Shown in pieces: positions 33,246 to 41,516 of a DNA stretch of 46,301 nucleotides. The notes below the pieces were generated by a model. It ran no database searches, was not told where the DNA came from, and was given only the letters and a program-made list of their open reading frames with translations. Source of the stretch: Frankia tisae (GTDB taxonomy: Bacteria > Actinomycetota > Actinomycetes > Frankiales > Frankiaceae); contig NZ_JANEZT010000003.1 in NCBI RefSeq assembly GCF_025403405.1, positions 1 to 46,301 on the forward strand, written 5' to 3'. The number at the start of each line of letters is the position of its first letter. Within the stretch, counting starts at the first letter, position 1. Made by a program: the position numbers and the translations under genes.

Positions 33246-34403
33246 TCAGGTGTGGCCGGTGGCGAGGCGGGCGGCGATCGTCGGGAACAGGGCGAGCGCG
33301 TTGCCCCGGGCGATCCGGTGGCGGGCCGACGGGGTCAGCGCCGGATCGGCGAGGAAAGCGTCGCGGCCCGTAAACACGGCGTCGGCGGGCACGGCGTTGT
33401 AGTCCGAGCCGTACAGGATCCGGTCGGCGCCGATGGCGGCCAGCAGCGTCGGCGTGCTGTAGGGGGACATGGGCCCGGCGGTGTCGACGAAGAAGCGGCG
33501 CAGGGCCCGGTCGACGGTGGCGGGGTCGGTGCCGTAGCCGAGGCCGCGGGCCAGGGCGAGTCGGGCGGCCTGGTACGGGAAGTAGCCGCCGCCGTGGGCG
33601 AGGATCCACCGAATCCGTGGATAGGAATCCAGCACGCCGTTGACGACGAGCTGCACCGCCGCGCGGGTCGTGTCCGCCAGAAAGTCGGCGACGAACGCCG
33701 GAACGGCGATGCCGGTCGCGCCGGGCAGAGCGAACGGGTGCACCAGGGCCACCGCGTCGCGTGCGTTCAGCTCGGCCATCACTGGATCCAGCGCCGGATC
33801 GCCGAGGTAGGTGAGGCCGTCGTGCGCCATGAGTAGGACGCCGTCGGCATGCAGGTCGTCGTAGGCGTGGCGAATCTCCGCGACGGCGATCTGCGGGGTG
33901 GCCCGGGGAATGCAGGCGAGCAGGCCGAACCGGCTGGGATGCTCGCGGACCACGGCGGCGATCGAGTCGTTGGCGAGCCGAGCGAGCTGCGCGGCGAGTG
34001 CGGGGGTCGACGTGAACTCGCTCGGAATGGCCGCGGACAGCACGGCCGTCGCAATCCCGCCGCGGTCCATCGTGTCGAGCGCGGCCGTCAGGGACCAGTT
34101 CGCGAACGGCGGGCCGCCCACGGGTGGCAGCTGGCCGTGGGCGACCAGCCAGGCGCGTACCTCGGCCGGCATCGCGTGATGGTGCACGTCGATGCGGCCC
34201 GTCGCCCCGGTTCGGGCCTGGTCGGCCGTGCTGTCCGAGACGGCCGTGCTGTCCGAGACGGCCGCCGCGGCCGCGCCCGGCGCCGCCGTGGTGGCCCCGG
34301 CGACGGCCGCGGCCACGAGGCCGACGGCAGCCCGCCGGTTCGGACCGTGCCGCGGGCGCTCGCCCGGCCGGCTCCCGTCGGGTCCCCCGATGTCAGTGGA
34401 CAT
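33246..34403 (-). CDS. Tat-exported amidohydrolase (ACMSD-like)
   Basis: A 385-aa metal-dependent hydrolase or decarboxylase of the amidohydrolase-2 class. The N-terminus has a twin-arginine signal (NRRAAVGLVAAAVAGATTAA) and an Ala-rich cleavage region, then a short repeat VSDSTAVSDSTA. The metal site is DVHHHAMP (HxH), His in LVHPFALPG, His in ILAHGGGYFPY and Asp in LYGSDYNAVP. ACMSD relatives act on aromatic carboxylic acids. Export is unusual for this group, although secreted members with Tat signals exist in actinobacteria. Confidence 0.9.
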   Translation of the reverse strand: MSTDIGGPDGSRPGERPRHGPNRRAAVGLVAAAVAGATTAAPGAAAAAVSDSTAVSDSTADQARTGATGRIDVHHHAMPAEVRAWLVAHGQLPPVGGPPFANWSLTAALDTMDRGGIATAVLSAAIPSEFTSTPALAAQLARLANDSIAAVVREHPSRFGLLACIPRATPQIAVAEIRHAYDDLHADGVLLMAHDGLTYLGDPALDPVMAELNARDAVALVHPFALPGATGIAVPAFVADFLADTTRAAVQLVVNGVLDSYPRIRWILAHGGGYFPYQAARLALARGLGYGTDPATVDRALRRFFVDTAGPMSPYSTPTLLAAIGADRILYGSDYNAVPADAVFTGRDAFLADPALTPSARHRIARGNALALFPTIAARLATGHT

Positions 34404-35117
34404 TCTGCTCCTTTTCTGCGTGATCTGGACGCGCGTTCTCGCGCGTCCTCCGGCGGTCTTTGCATTGTGGCGTCCGACTTGGCCTTTCGAGGCGTCAATA
34501 GGGCTACTGATCTTTAATTCACCGGGTCGGACTGGAGTGGATTCCGCCCGGTTCCGGTTCCGCGGAACACCTTGATCACCGGTCGGGGGCGGGTCGGTGG
34601 ACCCTGCATGCCCGACGCGCTGCCGACCGCGATCATGGTGTCCCCGGACGCCGCCACCCCGACGAGGTCGGCTCCACCCACCGCGCCGGGCGCGGAGCCG
34701 GTGAGGCCGCCCTCGCCGGCGTCGCGGGACGGAGGGCGTGCCGGTGATGGTGTCTTGCAGGCGGTGCGCACGCGAGACGTGATTGTCGCGGTCGGCCTGG
34801 AGTACCGCGAGCTTGGCCGTCTCTGCCTCGCCGACGAGTTCGGCCCCTACCTGCCCCTGCTCCCCGCTGACCGCGTGGGCCCAGGCACCGTCGGCCGTCC
34901 TGCCGCCATGACGGCGTGCGCTGGTCCCGATCCGACCGGCCCATCCGCCTTCCGGCCCTGAACCCTCGTAACCAACGTGATCTCAATCGTGAACGCCTCG
35001 GTTCGCTTCCGTGGTTCTGCCGCACGGAGAGCGCGACCGGGTCCTCCTGCCTCGGCGTCTCTGTCCGATGTGGAGAGATACATCCATCTTCGTCAGTGGA
35101 TGGCAGGCTGCATCCCC
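34404..35117. other. Spacer with apparently decayed coding sequence
   Basis: No intact gene. On the - strand, 34514-34771 reads LVGVAASGDTMIAVGSASG and ends KVFRGTGTGRNPLQSDPVN, reminiscent of a beta-propeller repeat end. Another - strand frame over about 34760-34890 reads ELVGEAETAKLAVLQADRDN, helical and protein-like. Neither has a convincing start and ribosome-binding site. They are best viewed as remnants of one or two decayed genes. Confidence 0.35.
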
Positions 35118-35668
35118 ATGGGCACAGGAGCCATCCCGACAGACGGCACCGCGGGTTCGGCGAAAGCGGTGATTTTCTTCGTTTCCTACACCAAGGAGGA
35201 TGAGAAGTGGGCCGCCTGGGTCGCCTGGGTGCTGGAAGAGGCGGGCGTGGAGGTGCGGCTACAGGCATGGGATTCCCCGGCGGGAACGAACTTCGTGGTC
35301 TGGATCGGCGAGCAGATGACCGTTGCCGCGCGGACGATCGCGATCTGCTCACCGGCGTACTTCGCCGCGCACTGGCGCACGCAGGAATGGACCGATGCCC
35401 CGGGCGGACGCAAGCCGACCCCGCTGCGGGTCGCAGACTGCACCCTGCCGGGGATGCTGAGCACGGTCTCCTACTGCGACCTGTACGGCATCGACGAATT
35501 TACCGCACAGCGCCGAATTCTCAAAGCAGTAGGCCTCGCCAAACCCGCCGGACCCCCGACGCCTTCCCGGTGGTCTGGCAGCGCCGGCGGCTGTCGGGTC
35601 GGTGGAATCTCCCCTTCTCTCGATACCGCTTCTGTTGCGGCGAAGATCCAGGGAAGCTGGAAATGTAG
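35118..35668 (+). pseudogene. TIR-domain protein, broken after the TIR domain
   Basis: From ATG 35118 the first 150 or so residues form a TIR domain of the bacterial TIR_2 type: KAVIFFVSYTKEDEKWAAWV, VRLQAWDSPAGTNFV, TIAICSPAYFAAHW and the likely catalytic Glu in HWRTQEW. In Frankia and Streptomyces this domain usually continues into a WNLP-RNPxFTGRE linker and an NTPase/TPR module. That linker is visible here only in another frame (RWNLPFSRYRFCCGEDPGKL, about 35603-35665) and runs into a stop at 35666. The TIR frame itself continues with unrelated residues to 35885. A frameshift near 35560-35600 plus loss of the effector-side module explains this. TIR domains of this kind are NADases in defence systems. 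Confidence 0.75.
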
Positions 35669-35695
35669 TTACGGAAAACTTGTCGACAAAGTTGA

Positions 35696-35905
35696 CAGGC
35701 TGCCCTGTGGCGTCTCGGTGGGATTTACTCCTGGGGAATCATCTCCACGATCATTGATGGACATGAGTACAAAGGCCAGTACGAGATTTTATCGGAGTTC
35801 AAGGAAATCGATCGAAGCGGTGAGGAATTGTATAGCATATATATCATTAATTCCGACAGAATGGAGTGCGGAGTTTCTAGCTTGAAGGGAATGAACTTTG
35901 TATAG
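35696..35905 (+). pseudogene. AT-rich remnant of an unidentified gene
   Basis: A frame of 69 codons without a usable start, ending TAG 35903-35905. It reads IYSWGIISTIIDGHEYKGQ, then EILSEFKEIDRSGEELYSIY and SSLKGMNFV, which is clearly protein-like (alternating strands, DGHEYKGQYEI). The codons are AT-rich, unlike all neighbours, suggesting foreign origin. Just upstream another frame reads IQGSWKCSYGKLVDKVDRLP, which may be the N-terminal part of the same gene before a frameshift. Confidence 0.55.
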
Positions 35906-36224
35906 AGGGCGACTTTGTGCAGAACGCGGTAGCGCATATGATTCGAAATTGACGATCAGGCGCTCCGGCGATATCGCGGGCTGTGGCTGGCAGCCCGAGC
36001 TCGCCCGGCTCGGCGCTGAGTAGCGGCTCGCGCTGTGACGGCGGATGCTCGCCGCGCGGGGTACCGCCGGCCGGCCATCGGCGTGGCCAGCGCGGAACCG
36101 GGCCCCGCGGCCGGCCGCCGCGAGCCCGGCCGCCAGGCTTCAGTTTGCGAAGCCCGGCGGCCGGACGCCGGCTACCAGCGACCCGCCCAACCCGACGTAC
36201 TGAAGATCGGCACTCGCCTGTGGT
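35906..36224. other. Spacer with strong hairpin
   Basis: Nothing gene-like. Base composition returns from AT-richer to very GC-rich at about 35960. The only clear structure is the hairpin at 36127-36163. Confidence 0.5.
36127..36163. terminator. Strong stem-loop downstream of the 86-aa gene
   Basis: CGGCCGCCAGGCTTC (36127-36141) pairs with GAAGCCCGGCGGCCG (36149-36163) with one A-C mismatch and a 7-nt loop AGTTTGC. It lies about 60 nt after the stop of the - strand 86-aa gene, without a T-tract; a likely terminator. Confidence 0.55.
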
Positions 36225-36485
36225 CTAGCCCTCCGGGTACGTATCTTCGCTGGCGGGCCGTTCCAGATCCTCGAGGTAAGGCTCCAGCGCCCTGGAGGAT
36301 TTGCTTCTCGGCGCGCGGCCTCGGCGTGGCGCATCGAGCAGCGATCGCAACTCGAGAAGATCGTCGATCAGCTGGACTGTTCTCGCGTCGCGGAAAAGTG
36401 GTCGCAGCTCGTTTAGCATCGCGTCGGTTTCCTCGACGGTAGGAATCTCGTCGATCGAGGCGACTATCGTGACAATATCGGTCAT
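36225..36485 (-). CDS. Small hypothetical protein (86 aa)
   Basis: An acidic, helical 86-aa protein beginning MTDIVTIVASIDEIPTVEET, with LNELRPLFRDARTVQLIDDL and a basic patch RRGRAPRSKSSR before an acidic end. No signal peptide, no Cys. A GAAGGTGG site precedes ATG 36485. I do not recognise the family; size and charge pattern would suit an antitoxin or small regulator, but no toxin partner is evident. The start overlaps the stop of a possible 26-codon ORF (TGATG). Confidence 0.55.
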   Translation of the reverse strand: MTDIVTIVASIDEIPTVEETDAMLNELRPLFRDARTVQLIDDLLELRSLLDAPRRGRAPRSKSSRALEPYLEDLERPASEDTYPEG

Positions 36486-36565
36486 CAGTACCCGCCACCT
36501 TCATGATCCGTTGAATAGATCATTCCCGGCACGCCGTTGAGCGGGACGCCAAACAACATGACCAT
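36485..36565 (-). CDS. Possible 26-residue ORF coupled to the 86-aa gene
   Basis: Reads MVMLFGVPLNGVPGM and ends STDHEGGGY, stopping in TGATG so that its stop overlaps the ATG of the 86-aa gene. The first two-thirds are hydrophobic. There is no ribosome-binding site before either Met, and an in-frame stop lies just upstream. It could be the coupled 5' member of a small operon, the tail of a decayed gene, or chance. Confidence 0.2.
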   Translation of the reverse strand: MVMLFGVPLNGVPGMIYSTDHEGGGY

Positions 36566-36811
36566 ACACCGGTACGGAAAAGTTCACAATCTTGCGCCAC
36601 TCCTTCTGCCGGCTCGCTATCGGGCTTGCAGGTGCACGGCAGGTGATGGTCTTCGCGAGCGGTGTCCGCTTCCTCCCACAGGGGGATCGCGGTGGGCGCC
36701 GTCCGTGCGAGCGGACGATCGGGCGCGGCGCGAAGCTCGTCCGCCGGTTCGACCACCCGGTCCGCACGTCCAGCAGGTCGAAGACGCCCTCCATGCGCGC
36801 GGCGATGCGCG
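36566..36811. other. Spacer before the nitroreductase gene
   Basis: I see no gene, repeat or regulatory site I can support here. Confidence 0.4.
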
Positions 36812-37501
36812 TCAGACCGAGCCGAACGCGGGCCCGTCGAAGGTGTCGACGCGGGTGAAGGTTTCGACCGGGTGGCGGGTCAGCCGGGCTGCGCGCCGCG
36901 CGGGATACCCGAGGGCGACCACGGCGGCGATGCCGTGGTCGGGCGGGATGTGCAGCAGGGCCGCCGCCGCGGGCTCGCGCCGGGCGGCGAAGGTGGTCAG
37001 CGTCCCGCCGAGGCCGGCGTCCCGGGCCGCCAGCAGGACGTTCTGCGCAAACGGATAGATCGACGCGCCGCCGACGACGCTCTGCCGGTCCAGGTCGACG
37101 TCGGTCACTGCGAGCGCGGTGAGCCGCACGGCGAGGACCAGCAGGACGGGCACCTGGTCGAAGGCGTCGACGAAGGCGCTCGGCGCCGGGGTGCGGGCCG
37201 CGGCGTCGAGGTCGATCGCGGGCCCGTGCCAGCGCCCGTCCGGCCCGGGGGCAAACGGGCGAACCCCGGCACGGCGCTGCGCCACGTACTCCCGCCAGCC
37301 CTCGCGGACGAGGTCCCGCAGCCGCCGGCGCAACTCGGGGTCGCGCACGACAAGCACGACCCATGGCTGCTGGTTGCCTCCGCTCGGGGCGAACCGGGCG
37401 GCGTCGAGGACCTGCTCGAGCACCTCGTCCGGCACCGGTTCGGCGGTGAACTCCCGCACGGCGCCGGCGGTGCGCATCACCTCACGCAGTTCCACGCCCA
37501 C
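36812..37501 (-). CDS. Nitroreductase-family oxidoreductase
   Basis: A 229-aa FMN-dependent nitroreductase. RTAGAVREFTAEPVPDEVLE and DAARFAPSGGNQQPWVVLVV form the N-terminal FMN/dimer region, ASIYPFAQNVLLAARDAGLG is the active-site helix, and HGIAAVVALGYPA the C-terminal flavin-phosphate strand. Substrate unknown; the family reduces nitroaromatics, quinones and enones. Start GTG 37501 (VGVELREV); GTG 37495 is equally possible. It is not closely related to the shorter member at 32689. Confidence 0.91.
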   Translation of the reverse strand: MGVELREVMRTAGAVREFTAEPVPDEVLEQVLDAARFAPSGGNQQPWVVLVVRDPELRRRLRDLVREGWREYVAQRRAGVRPFAPGPDGRWHGPAIDLDAAARTPAPSAFVDAFDQVPVLLVLAVRLTALAVTDVDLDRQSVVGGASIYPFAQNVLLAARDAGLGGTLTTFAARREPAAAALLHIPPDHGIAAVVALGYPARRAARLTRHPVETFTRVDTFDGPAFGSV

Positions 37502-37547
37502 GAGCCTAGCCGGGTCGGCGGACCGCCGGTGGTCCCGCGGTCGACGG

Positions 37548-39278
37548 TCAGTCGGAGCGGCGGCGGCGCAGGGTGAAGCGTTCCAGCAGGGTGTAGGCGG
37601 GCGGCGGGTCGCCAGCCTGGACGCGGGGTGCGTGGTGGTACTCGACGGTGATGGTGGTGGGGCCACCGGGGCGGCTGCCGGGGTCGAGGTCGAACACGGC
37701 AATGCCATAGGGGTGGCCGGTCGCGTCCGGGCGGGCCGACCATACGGCCTCCTCGACGGCGTCGGCGGGCGACTTGGCGTAGGCGCCGGTCGACGGGTTG
37801 CGGCTGATCTCCGTCCGCCTCGTGATGACCTTGCCCTGCCGGGCGCCGGCCGGAGTGGTGCCGTAGCTGTCGGTGGGCCCGCTGGTCCCGCCGCCGCCGA
37901 GGACCAGGTAGACGGTGCCGGCGTCGGTGTCGAAGGTGTCCGCGGAAGGGTCGGTGACCACGGGGCGGGGCCGCAGCGTGTCCACGGTCGCGCCGCCGAC
38001 GACCTCGGTCCCGCGGTCGCGGTCGAAACCGCGGACCGGGAACGTCCGCTCGTAGTCGTGGTCGTGCCCGGAGACGACGAGGTCGACGCGGTAGCGGTCG
38101 AACAGCGGCAGCCAGGCCTGGCGCAGGCCAAGATCCGAACCGTTGCCGGTGGCGGAGCTCGACAGCGGGCACTGGTGCGTCTGGACAATGATCCAGTCGA
38201 TGGTCCGGTCGGCTCGCGCGGCGGCGAGGGTGTGCTCCAGCCAGCGGGTCTGCAGGTTGCCGCCGGGAGCGAGCGTGCCGTTCGGGCCGGCGGCGAGCGG
38301 GCCGGTGTAGAGCCGGTTGTACTGGCTGTGACCGGCGGGGATCGTCGCCGCGCCGTTCGGCGGGACGACGTCGGTCGCCGCGAAGGCGCCGCCGTCCTGG
38401 TAGATGACGTCGTCGGCGTCGAGGGAGACGAACAGCGCCGAGCCGACCCGGTAGCTGTAGAAGGTGCCGGCGAGGCCGCGGATCCCGTTCGACGGCAGGC
38501 TGAACCGGGTCAGGTAGGAGTCGTAGCCGTGCGGGCCGTTGCCGAACTCGATCTCGTGGTTGCCCAGCGCCGGCATCCACGGCCGGTTCGCCGCGGAGCG
38601 GGCCACGTTGACGCCGAAGTCGCGCCACACCGCCGGCTGCTGGGCAAAAGCCAGGTTCGCGTAGCACAGGTCGCCGTTGAGCAGGTGGAACAGTGGCGCG
38701 AAGCGTTCGACCGCGTCCACGGCGTGAAACGCGTTGGGAGACGAGATCGTCCACGCCTTGTCGGTGGCCAGATCCCCGTAGCTGGTGAAGCGGAACGGGA
38801 ACCGGCCGCGGCGCGCGGTGGTGAACGTCCCACCAGGGGCTCCCGGCCCACCGGGGCTGGTATCGGTGCCGGCAGGACCATCGGCGGTGTCGACCCGGTA
38901 GACGTAGGCGGTGCCCGGGACGAGGCCGCGCAGCTTCGCGTGGTAGGTCACGACGCGCTGGCCGTTCAGCCCGTCGACGTAGGTCCGCTCCTCGGCGTCG
39001 ACGAACCGGCCGAACCCGCCGGCCGCGGTGCCGAGCCGCACCCGCGGCCGGCGCACGGCGGCCGGTGACACCCAGGACACCGTCACCGCCGTCGCCGGGT
39101 CGTCGCCCCACCCCAGATGCACCTGCTCGGGGACGGTGGCCGGGCCGGTACCGGCGAACGCCGGCTGCCGCCACAGGGTGGGGCCGGCGGCGACGGTCAG
39201 CCCGCCGCCGATCGCAGCCGTGCGCAGCAGGGTGCGCCGGGACGGACTGGCCGACCCGGCCGTGGGATTCGCGTCCAT
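37548..39278 (-). CDS. Tat-exported purple acid phosphatase
   Basis: A 576-aa secreted metallophosphoesterase. A twin-arginine signal (PSRRTLLRTAAIGGGLTVAAG) is followed by an N-terminal fibronectin-like domain (about 45-150, VHLGWGDDPATAVTVSWVSP) and the catalytic domain. Metal ligands are visible in SYGDLATD, LLNGDLCYAN, ALGNHEIEF, IVQTHQCPL and VVSGHDHDYERT. It releases phosphate from organic esters outside the cell. The start at 39278 has a GGAGG site 7 nt upstream; a more distal in-frame ATG (39377) adds non-signal sequence. Confidence 0.94.
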   Translation of the reverse strand: MDANPTAGSASPSRRTLLRTAAIGGGLTVAAGPTLWRQPAFAGTGPATVPEQVHLGWGDDPATAVTVSWVSPAAVRRPRVRLGTAAGGFGRFVDAEERTYVDGLNGQRVVTYHAKLRGLVPGTAYVYRVDTADGPAGTDTSPGGPGAPGGTFTTARRGRFPFRFTSYGDLATDKAWTISSPNAFHAVDAVERFAPLFHLLNGDLCYANLAFAQQPAVWRDFGVNVARSAANRPWMPALGNHEIEFGNGPHGYDSYLTRFSLPSNGIRGLAGTFYSYRVGSALFVSLDADDVIYQDGGAFAATDVVPPNGAATIPAGHSQYNRLYTGPLAAGPNGTLAPGGNLQTRWLEHTLAAARADRTIDWIIVQTHQCPLSSSATGNGSDLGLRQAWLPLFDRYRVDLVVSGHDHDYERTFPVRGFDRDRGTEVVGGATVDTLRPRPVVTDPSADTFDTDAGTVYLVLGGGGTSGPTDSYGTTPAGARQGKVITRRTEISRNPSTGAYAKSPADAVEEAVWSARPDATGHPYGIAVFDLDPGSRPGGPTTITVEYHHAPRVQAGDPPPAYTLLERFTLRRRRSD

Positions 39279-39375
39279 CAAAGACCTCCGGAGGGGACTG
39301 TCGCCTTCAGGCGTCAGGGAAATCCGGTACGGACTCGTACCGGTTGGACCGGCAACGCTGGTGTAGTTCAGATGC

Positions 39376-39811
39376 ATGTGCTGTCGGGTGACGGTCGGCG
39401 TGGGTGGCGCCTACGACCTCGGCTATCACGCCGTGTGGTGCTCGAAGTACCGCCCGTCCCGTCCGGACTGGTCCGGGGCCGCCTTGACGTGCTCATCCGG
39501 GAGCGGCGCGCCGAGTGCGGCTGGCCGGTTGTCGCGTCGGGGATCGAACTGGACCCTGTTCATCTGTTCGTCGAGGGGGCTCACCCGACGCATTCCCCGT
39601 CGTAGATCGCCAACCAGGTGATGGGTTTCACGTCCCACGTCCCACGTGCTGCGCCGAGTTCGCGCATCTGCGGTCCGGGATGCTCGTCTGGTGGTCCTGG
39701 TCCTGGTCCTGGTCCTGGTCCTGGTCCTGGTCGTGCTTCGTTGCCGCTGTCGGTGCCGTGTCTGCTGGGGCTGTGCGACGGTGGATCGACGCGCGGAACG
39801 GGCGGCCGTGA
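39376..39811 (+). pseudogene. tnpA: Decayed IS200/IS605 transposase tnpA
   Basis: Three frames together restore a Y1 transposase. VGGAYDLGYHAVWCSKYR is in the first frame from 39376. RLDVLIRERRAECGWPVVAS with DPVHLFVE follows in the second (the HUH-type His-x-His is altered to PVH), to a stop at 39603-39605. FAHLRSGMLVWW, a WS repeat and AAVGAVSAGAVRRWIDARNG form the third. The helix that normally carries the nucleophilic Tyr (RRYID in relatives I know) reads RRWID. The protein is therefore dead twice over: frameshifts and loss of catalytic residues. Confidence 0.8.
39693..39732. repeat. GGTCCT hexanucleotide expansion inside tnpA
   Basis: Six perfect GGTCCT units (39693-39728) plus a partial seventh. 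In the tnpA frame they encode a Trp-Ser repeat exactly where relatives have LWSRSYF, so the element expanded by slippage. In another frame the repeat encodes Val-Leu. Confidence 0.9.
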
Positions 39812-40020
39812 CAGGAGCCGGGCGGGTCGTCGTCGAGGTCAACGCCCGCCGCACCTCCCCACGCTGCGCGACCTGCGGCCACGTCGCCAGAGAGAACCGG
39901 CCCACCCGGGCCGAGTTCGCCTGCGTGCGGTGCGGGCATACCGCGGATGCGGACGAGAACGCGGCTGTCAACATTCTTCGGGCAGGGCTTGTCCTTCGGG
40001 CTGGCGCGCAGGCGGCCTGA
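39812..40020 (+). pseudogene. tnpB: C-terminal remnant of tnpB
   Basis: Only the last 65 or so codons of an RNA-guided TnpB nuclease remain. They hold the zinc finger (RCATCGHVARENR, then CVRCGHTADADENAAVNIL, with the RuvC-III Asp in ADENAA-like context) and the stop at 40020. The RuvC-I/II part and the recognition lobe are missing; the remnant follows the tnpA stop directly. The frame stays open upstream to 39646 through the hexanucleotide repeat, so a 124-aa (VL)n-zinc-finger chimera could in theory be made, but no ribosome-binding site supports it. Confidence 0.82.
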
Positions 40021-40035
40021 GAAGCTGACGGCTTC
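40021..40035 (+). repeat. Candidate right-end hairpin of the IS200/IS605 relic
   Basis: GAAGC-TGACG-GCTTC is a perfect 5-bp stem immediately after the tnpB stop. Subterminal hairpins at the right end are the recognition sites of Y1 transposases. A second weaker TGAC/GTCA pairing spans 40026-40052. Confidence 0.4.
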
Positions 40036-40424
40036 AACCGCCAGAGGAGTCACGGGCGGTCATGCTGTCGCGCCCGGCGGACGGTGAGCGGTCGGGCGCA
40101 TGGCGATAACGGGACCATTAGGTGAACTCGGCAGATCCTCCAGGACGACGCCGTGAGCGCCGTGATGCTGGGCGGCGCGGACCCGGCCGCGACGGCGGCA
40201 TCGGTCGAGGTATCGGCTGGTGAAGCTGCCCGGCGTCGCGTAAAGCGTCTGCTTCGGGCCGGATTGCTGGCGTAAAGTTGGCGCTGCGTCGGCCGCGGTC
40301 ACGCGGTCGGATTCCGCGGCGGGGGCGGGAACGCCTGGGCCGCCGCGGCCTGCGCCGCCGCGGCCTGCGCCGCCGCGGCCTGCGCCGCGCACCCGTGCCC
40401 GCCGCCCGCGAGCAGGGAGTGCGC
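40036..40424. other. Spacer with 15-bp tandem repeat before the azoreductase gene
   Basis: No gene recognised. At 40336-40380 the unit TGCGCCGCCGCGGCC is present three times (the first copy with one change), with a partial fourth to about 40389. The repeat ends about 35 nt before the azoreductase start. Confidence 0.6.
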
Positions 40425-41087
40425 ATGCCCGGACTGCTGCACCTGGACTCCTCCGCCGATCTCACCGGTTCGACGACGCGGGCGCTGACCCGGACCTTCG
40501 CCGACGCCTGGCGAGGGCTCGGCCCGCAGCACACGGTGACCTACCGCGACCTGCACGCCGACCCGCCGCCGCATCTGAGCGACGCCGCGCTGCACTGGGC
40601 GCCGCGGCTGCGCCGCCCGGGGGAGACGCCCGATCCCGCCGCCGCGGCGACGCAGGAGCTCCTGCTCGCCGAGCTGTTTGCCGCCGACGTGCTGGTCATC
40701 GGCGCGCCGATGTACAACTGGTCGATCCCGTCGACGCTCAAGGCGTGGATCGACCAGGTGCACGTCCTCGGCGTCACCGCACCATTCGACACCCGGGAGC
40801 AGCCGTTGGCCGGCCGCCCGGCCGTCGTCGTCTCCGCCCGCGGCGCGCAGTACGGCCCCGGCAGCCCGACGGCGGGCTGGGACCACGCGGTCCCGCCCGT
40901 CGAGCTGGTCCTCGGCCGCTCCCTCGGGATGGCGGTGACGGTCGTGGCGACCGATGCGACGCTGGCCTTCCGGGTGCCGGCGATGGCCGAGCTGCGCGCC
41001 ACGGCGAAGGCGGAGTTCGATGCTGCCCAGCGCTCCGTCGTCGAGCTCGCCGCCCGACTCGGCCACCAGGCAGCCGTCGCCCGCTAG
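40425..41087 (+). CDS. FMN-dependent NADH-azoreductase
   Basis: A 220-aa flavodoxin-fold reductase of the AcpD/AzoR class. [18 protein letters not shown] is the FMN-phosphate loop, [20 protein letters not shown] the active-site block, and [11 protein letters not shown] the third flavin loop. It reduces azo bonds and quinones with NADH. ATG 40425 has an AGGGAG site; upstream sequence in frame is the Arg/Gly-rich translation of a 15-bp repeat. A diverged copy of its 3' end occurs at 44704-44785. Confidence 0.92.
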   Translation: MPGLLHLDSSADLTGSTTRALTRTFADAWRGLGPQHTVTYRDLHADPPPHLSDAALHWAPRLRRPGETPDPAAAATQELLLAELFAADVLVIGAPMYNWSIPSTLKAWIDQVHVLGVTAPFDTREQPLAGRPAVVVSARGAQYGPGSPTAGWDHAVPPVELVLGRSLGMAVTVVATDATLAFRVPAMAELRATAKAEFDAAQRSVVELAARLGHQAAVAR

Positions 41088-41516
41088 GCTGCGGTTGGCG
41101 TAGGGCCTCAGGAGCCGAAAAGCCCTGCGGAGCGTGGAGCGTGGCCTGCATGATCGGTTTGGGCTATCTCGACGGACCGACAGGCCTTTCATGATCGGCG
41201 CGCCGGCGGGCGAGACCCCGCGCTGCCTGTCGCCCCCCGCCGCGAATCGTCAAGCGGAGCGAGACGCACACTACCCTGAAATTCCACCAAACAGAGGCGC
41301 GAAGGCGGATGGGTGACGGGCTGGCTGTGCCTCGCGTTCCGCAGGAAACGTCCTTGCCACTCTCTCTCGGAGTCATACATAAATTGGCCACCGAGCGGAA
41401 GCGCAACCGAGCGGAAGATTCCGTTCGGTGCTCGAGGCGGGTGTTGTAAGGAGCGAGTGGACTGTTGATGCGATCTATACCGAAATTCGGGAGGAACATG
41501 ATCGCCAGACGGGCGG
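41088..41516. other. Spacer between azoreductase gene and ISL3 relic
   Basis: No supportable gene. The right half (from about 41330) is less GC-rich than its surroundings. I looked for a left inverted repeat or target duplication of the ISL3 element and found none that matches the right side. Confidence 0.4.

Noticed and set aside
40278-40424. N-terminal extension of the azoreductase through the 15-bp repeat
   Set aside because: It translates to an Arg/Gly-rich repeat, and the flavodoxin-fold N-terminus plus ribosome-binding site place the start at 40425.
41134-41316. Short + strand ORF after the azoreductase gene
   Set aside because: No ribosome-binding site, no recognisable motif, and composition consistent with spacer DNA.
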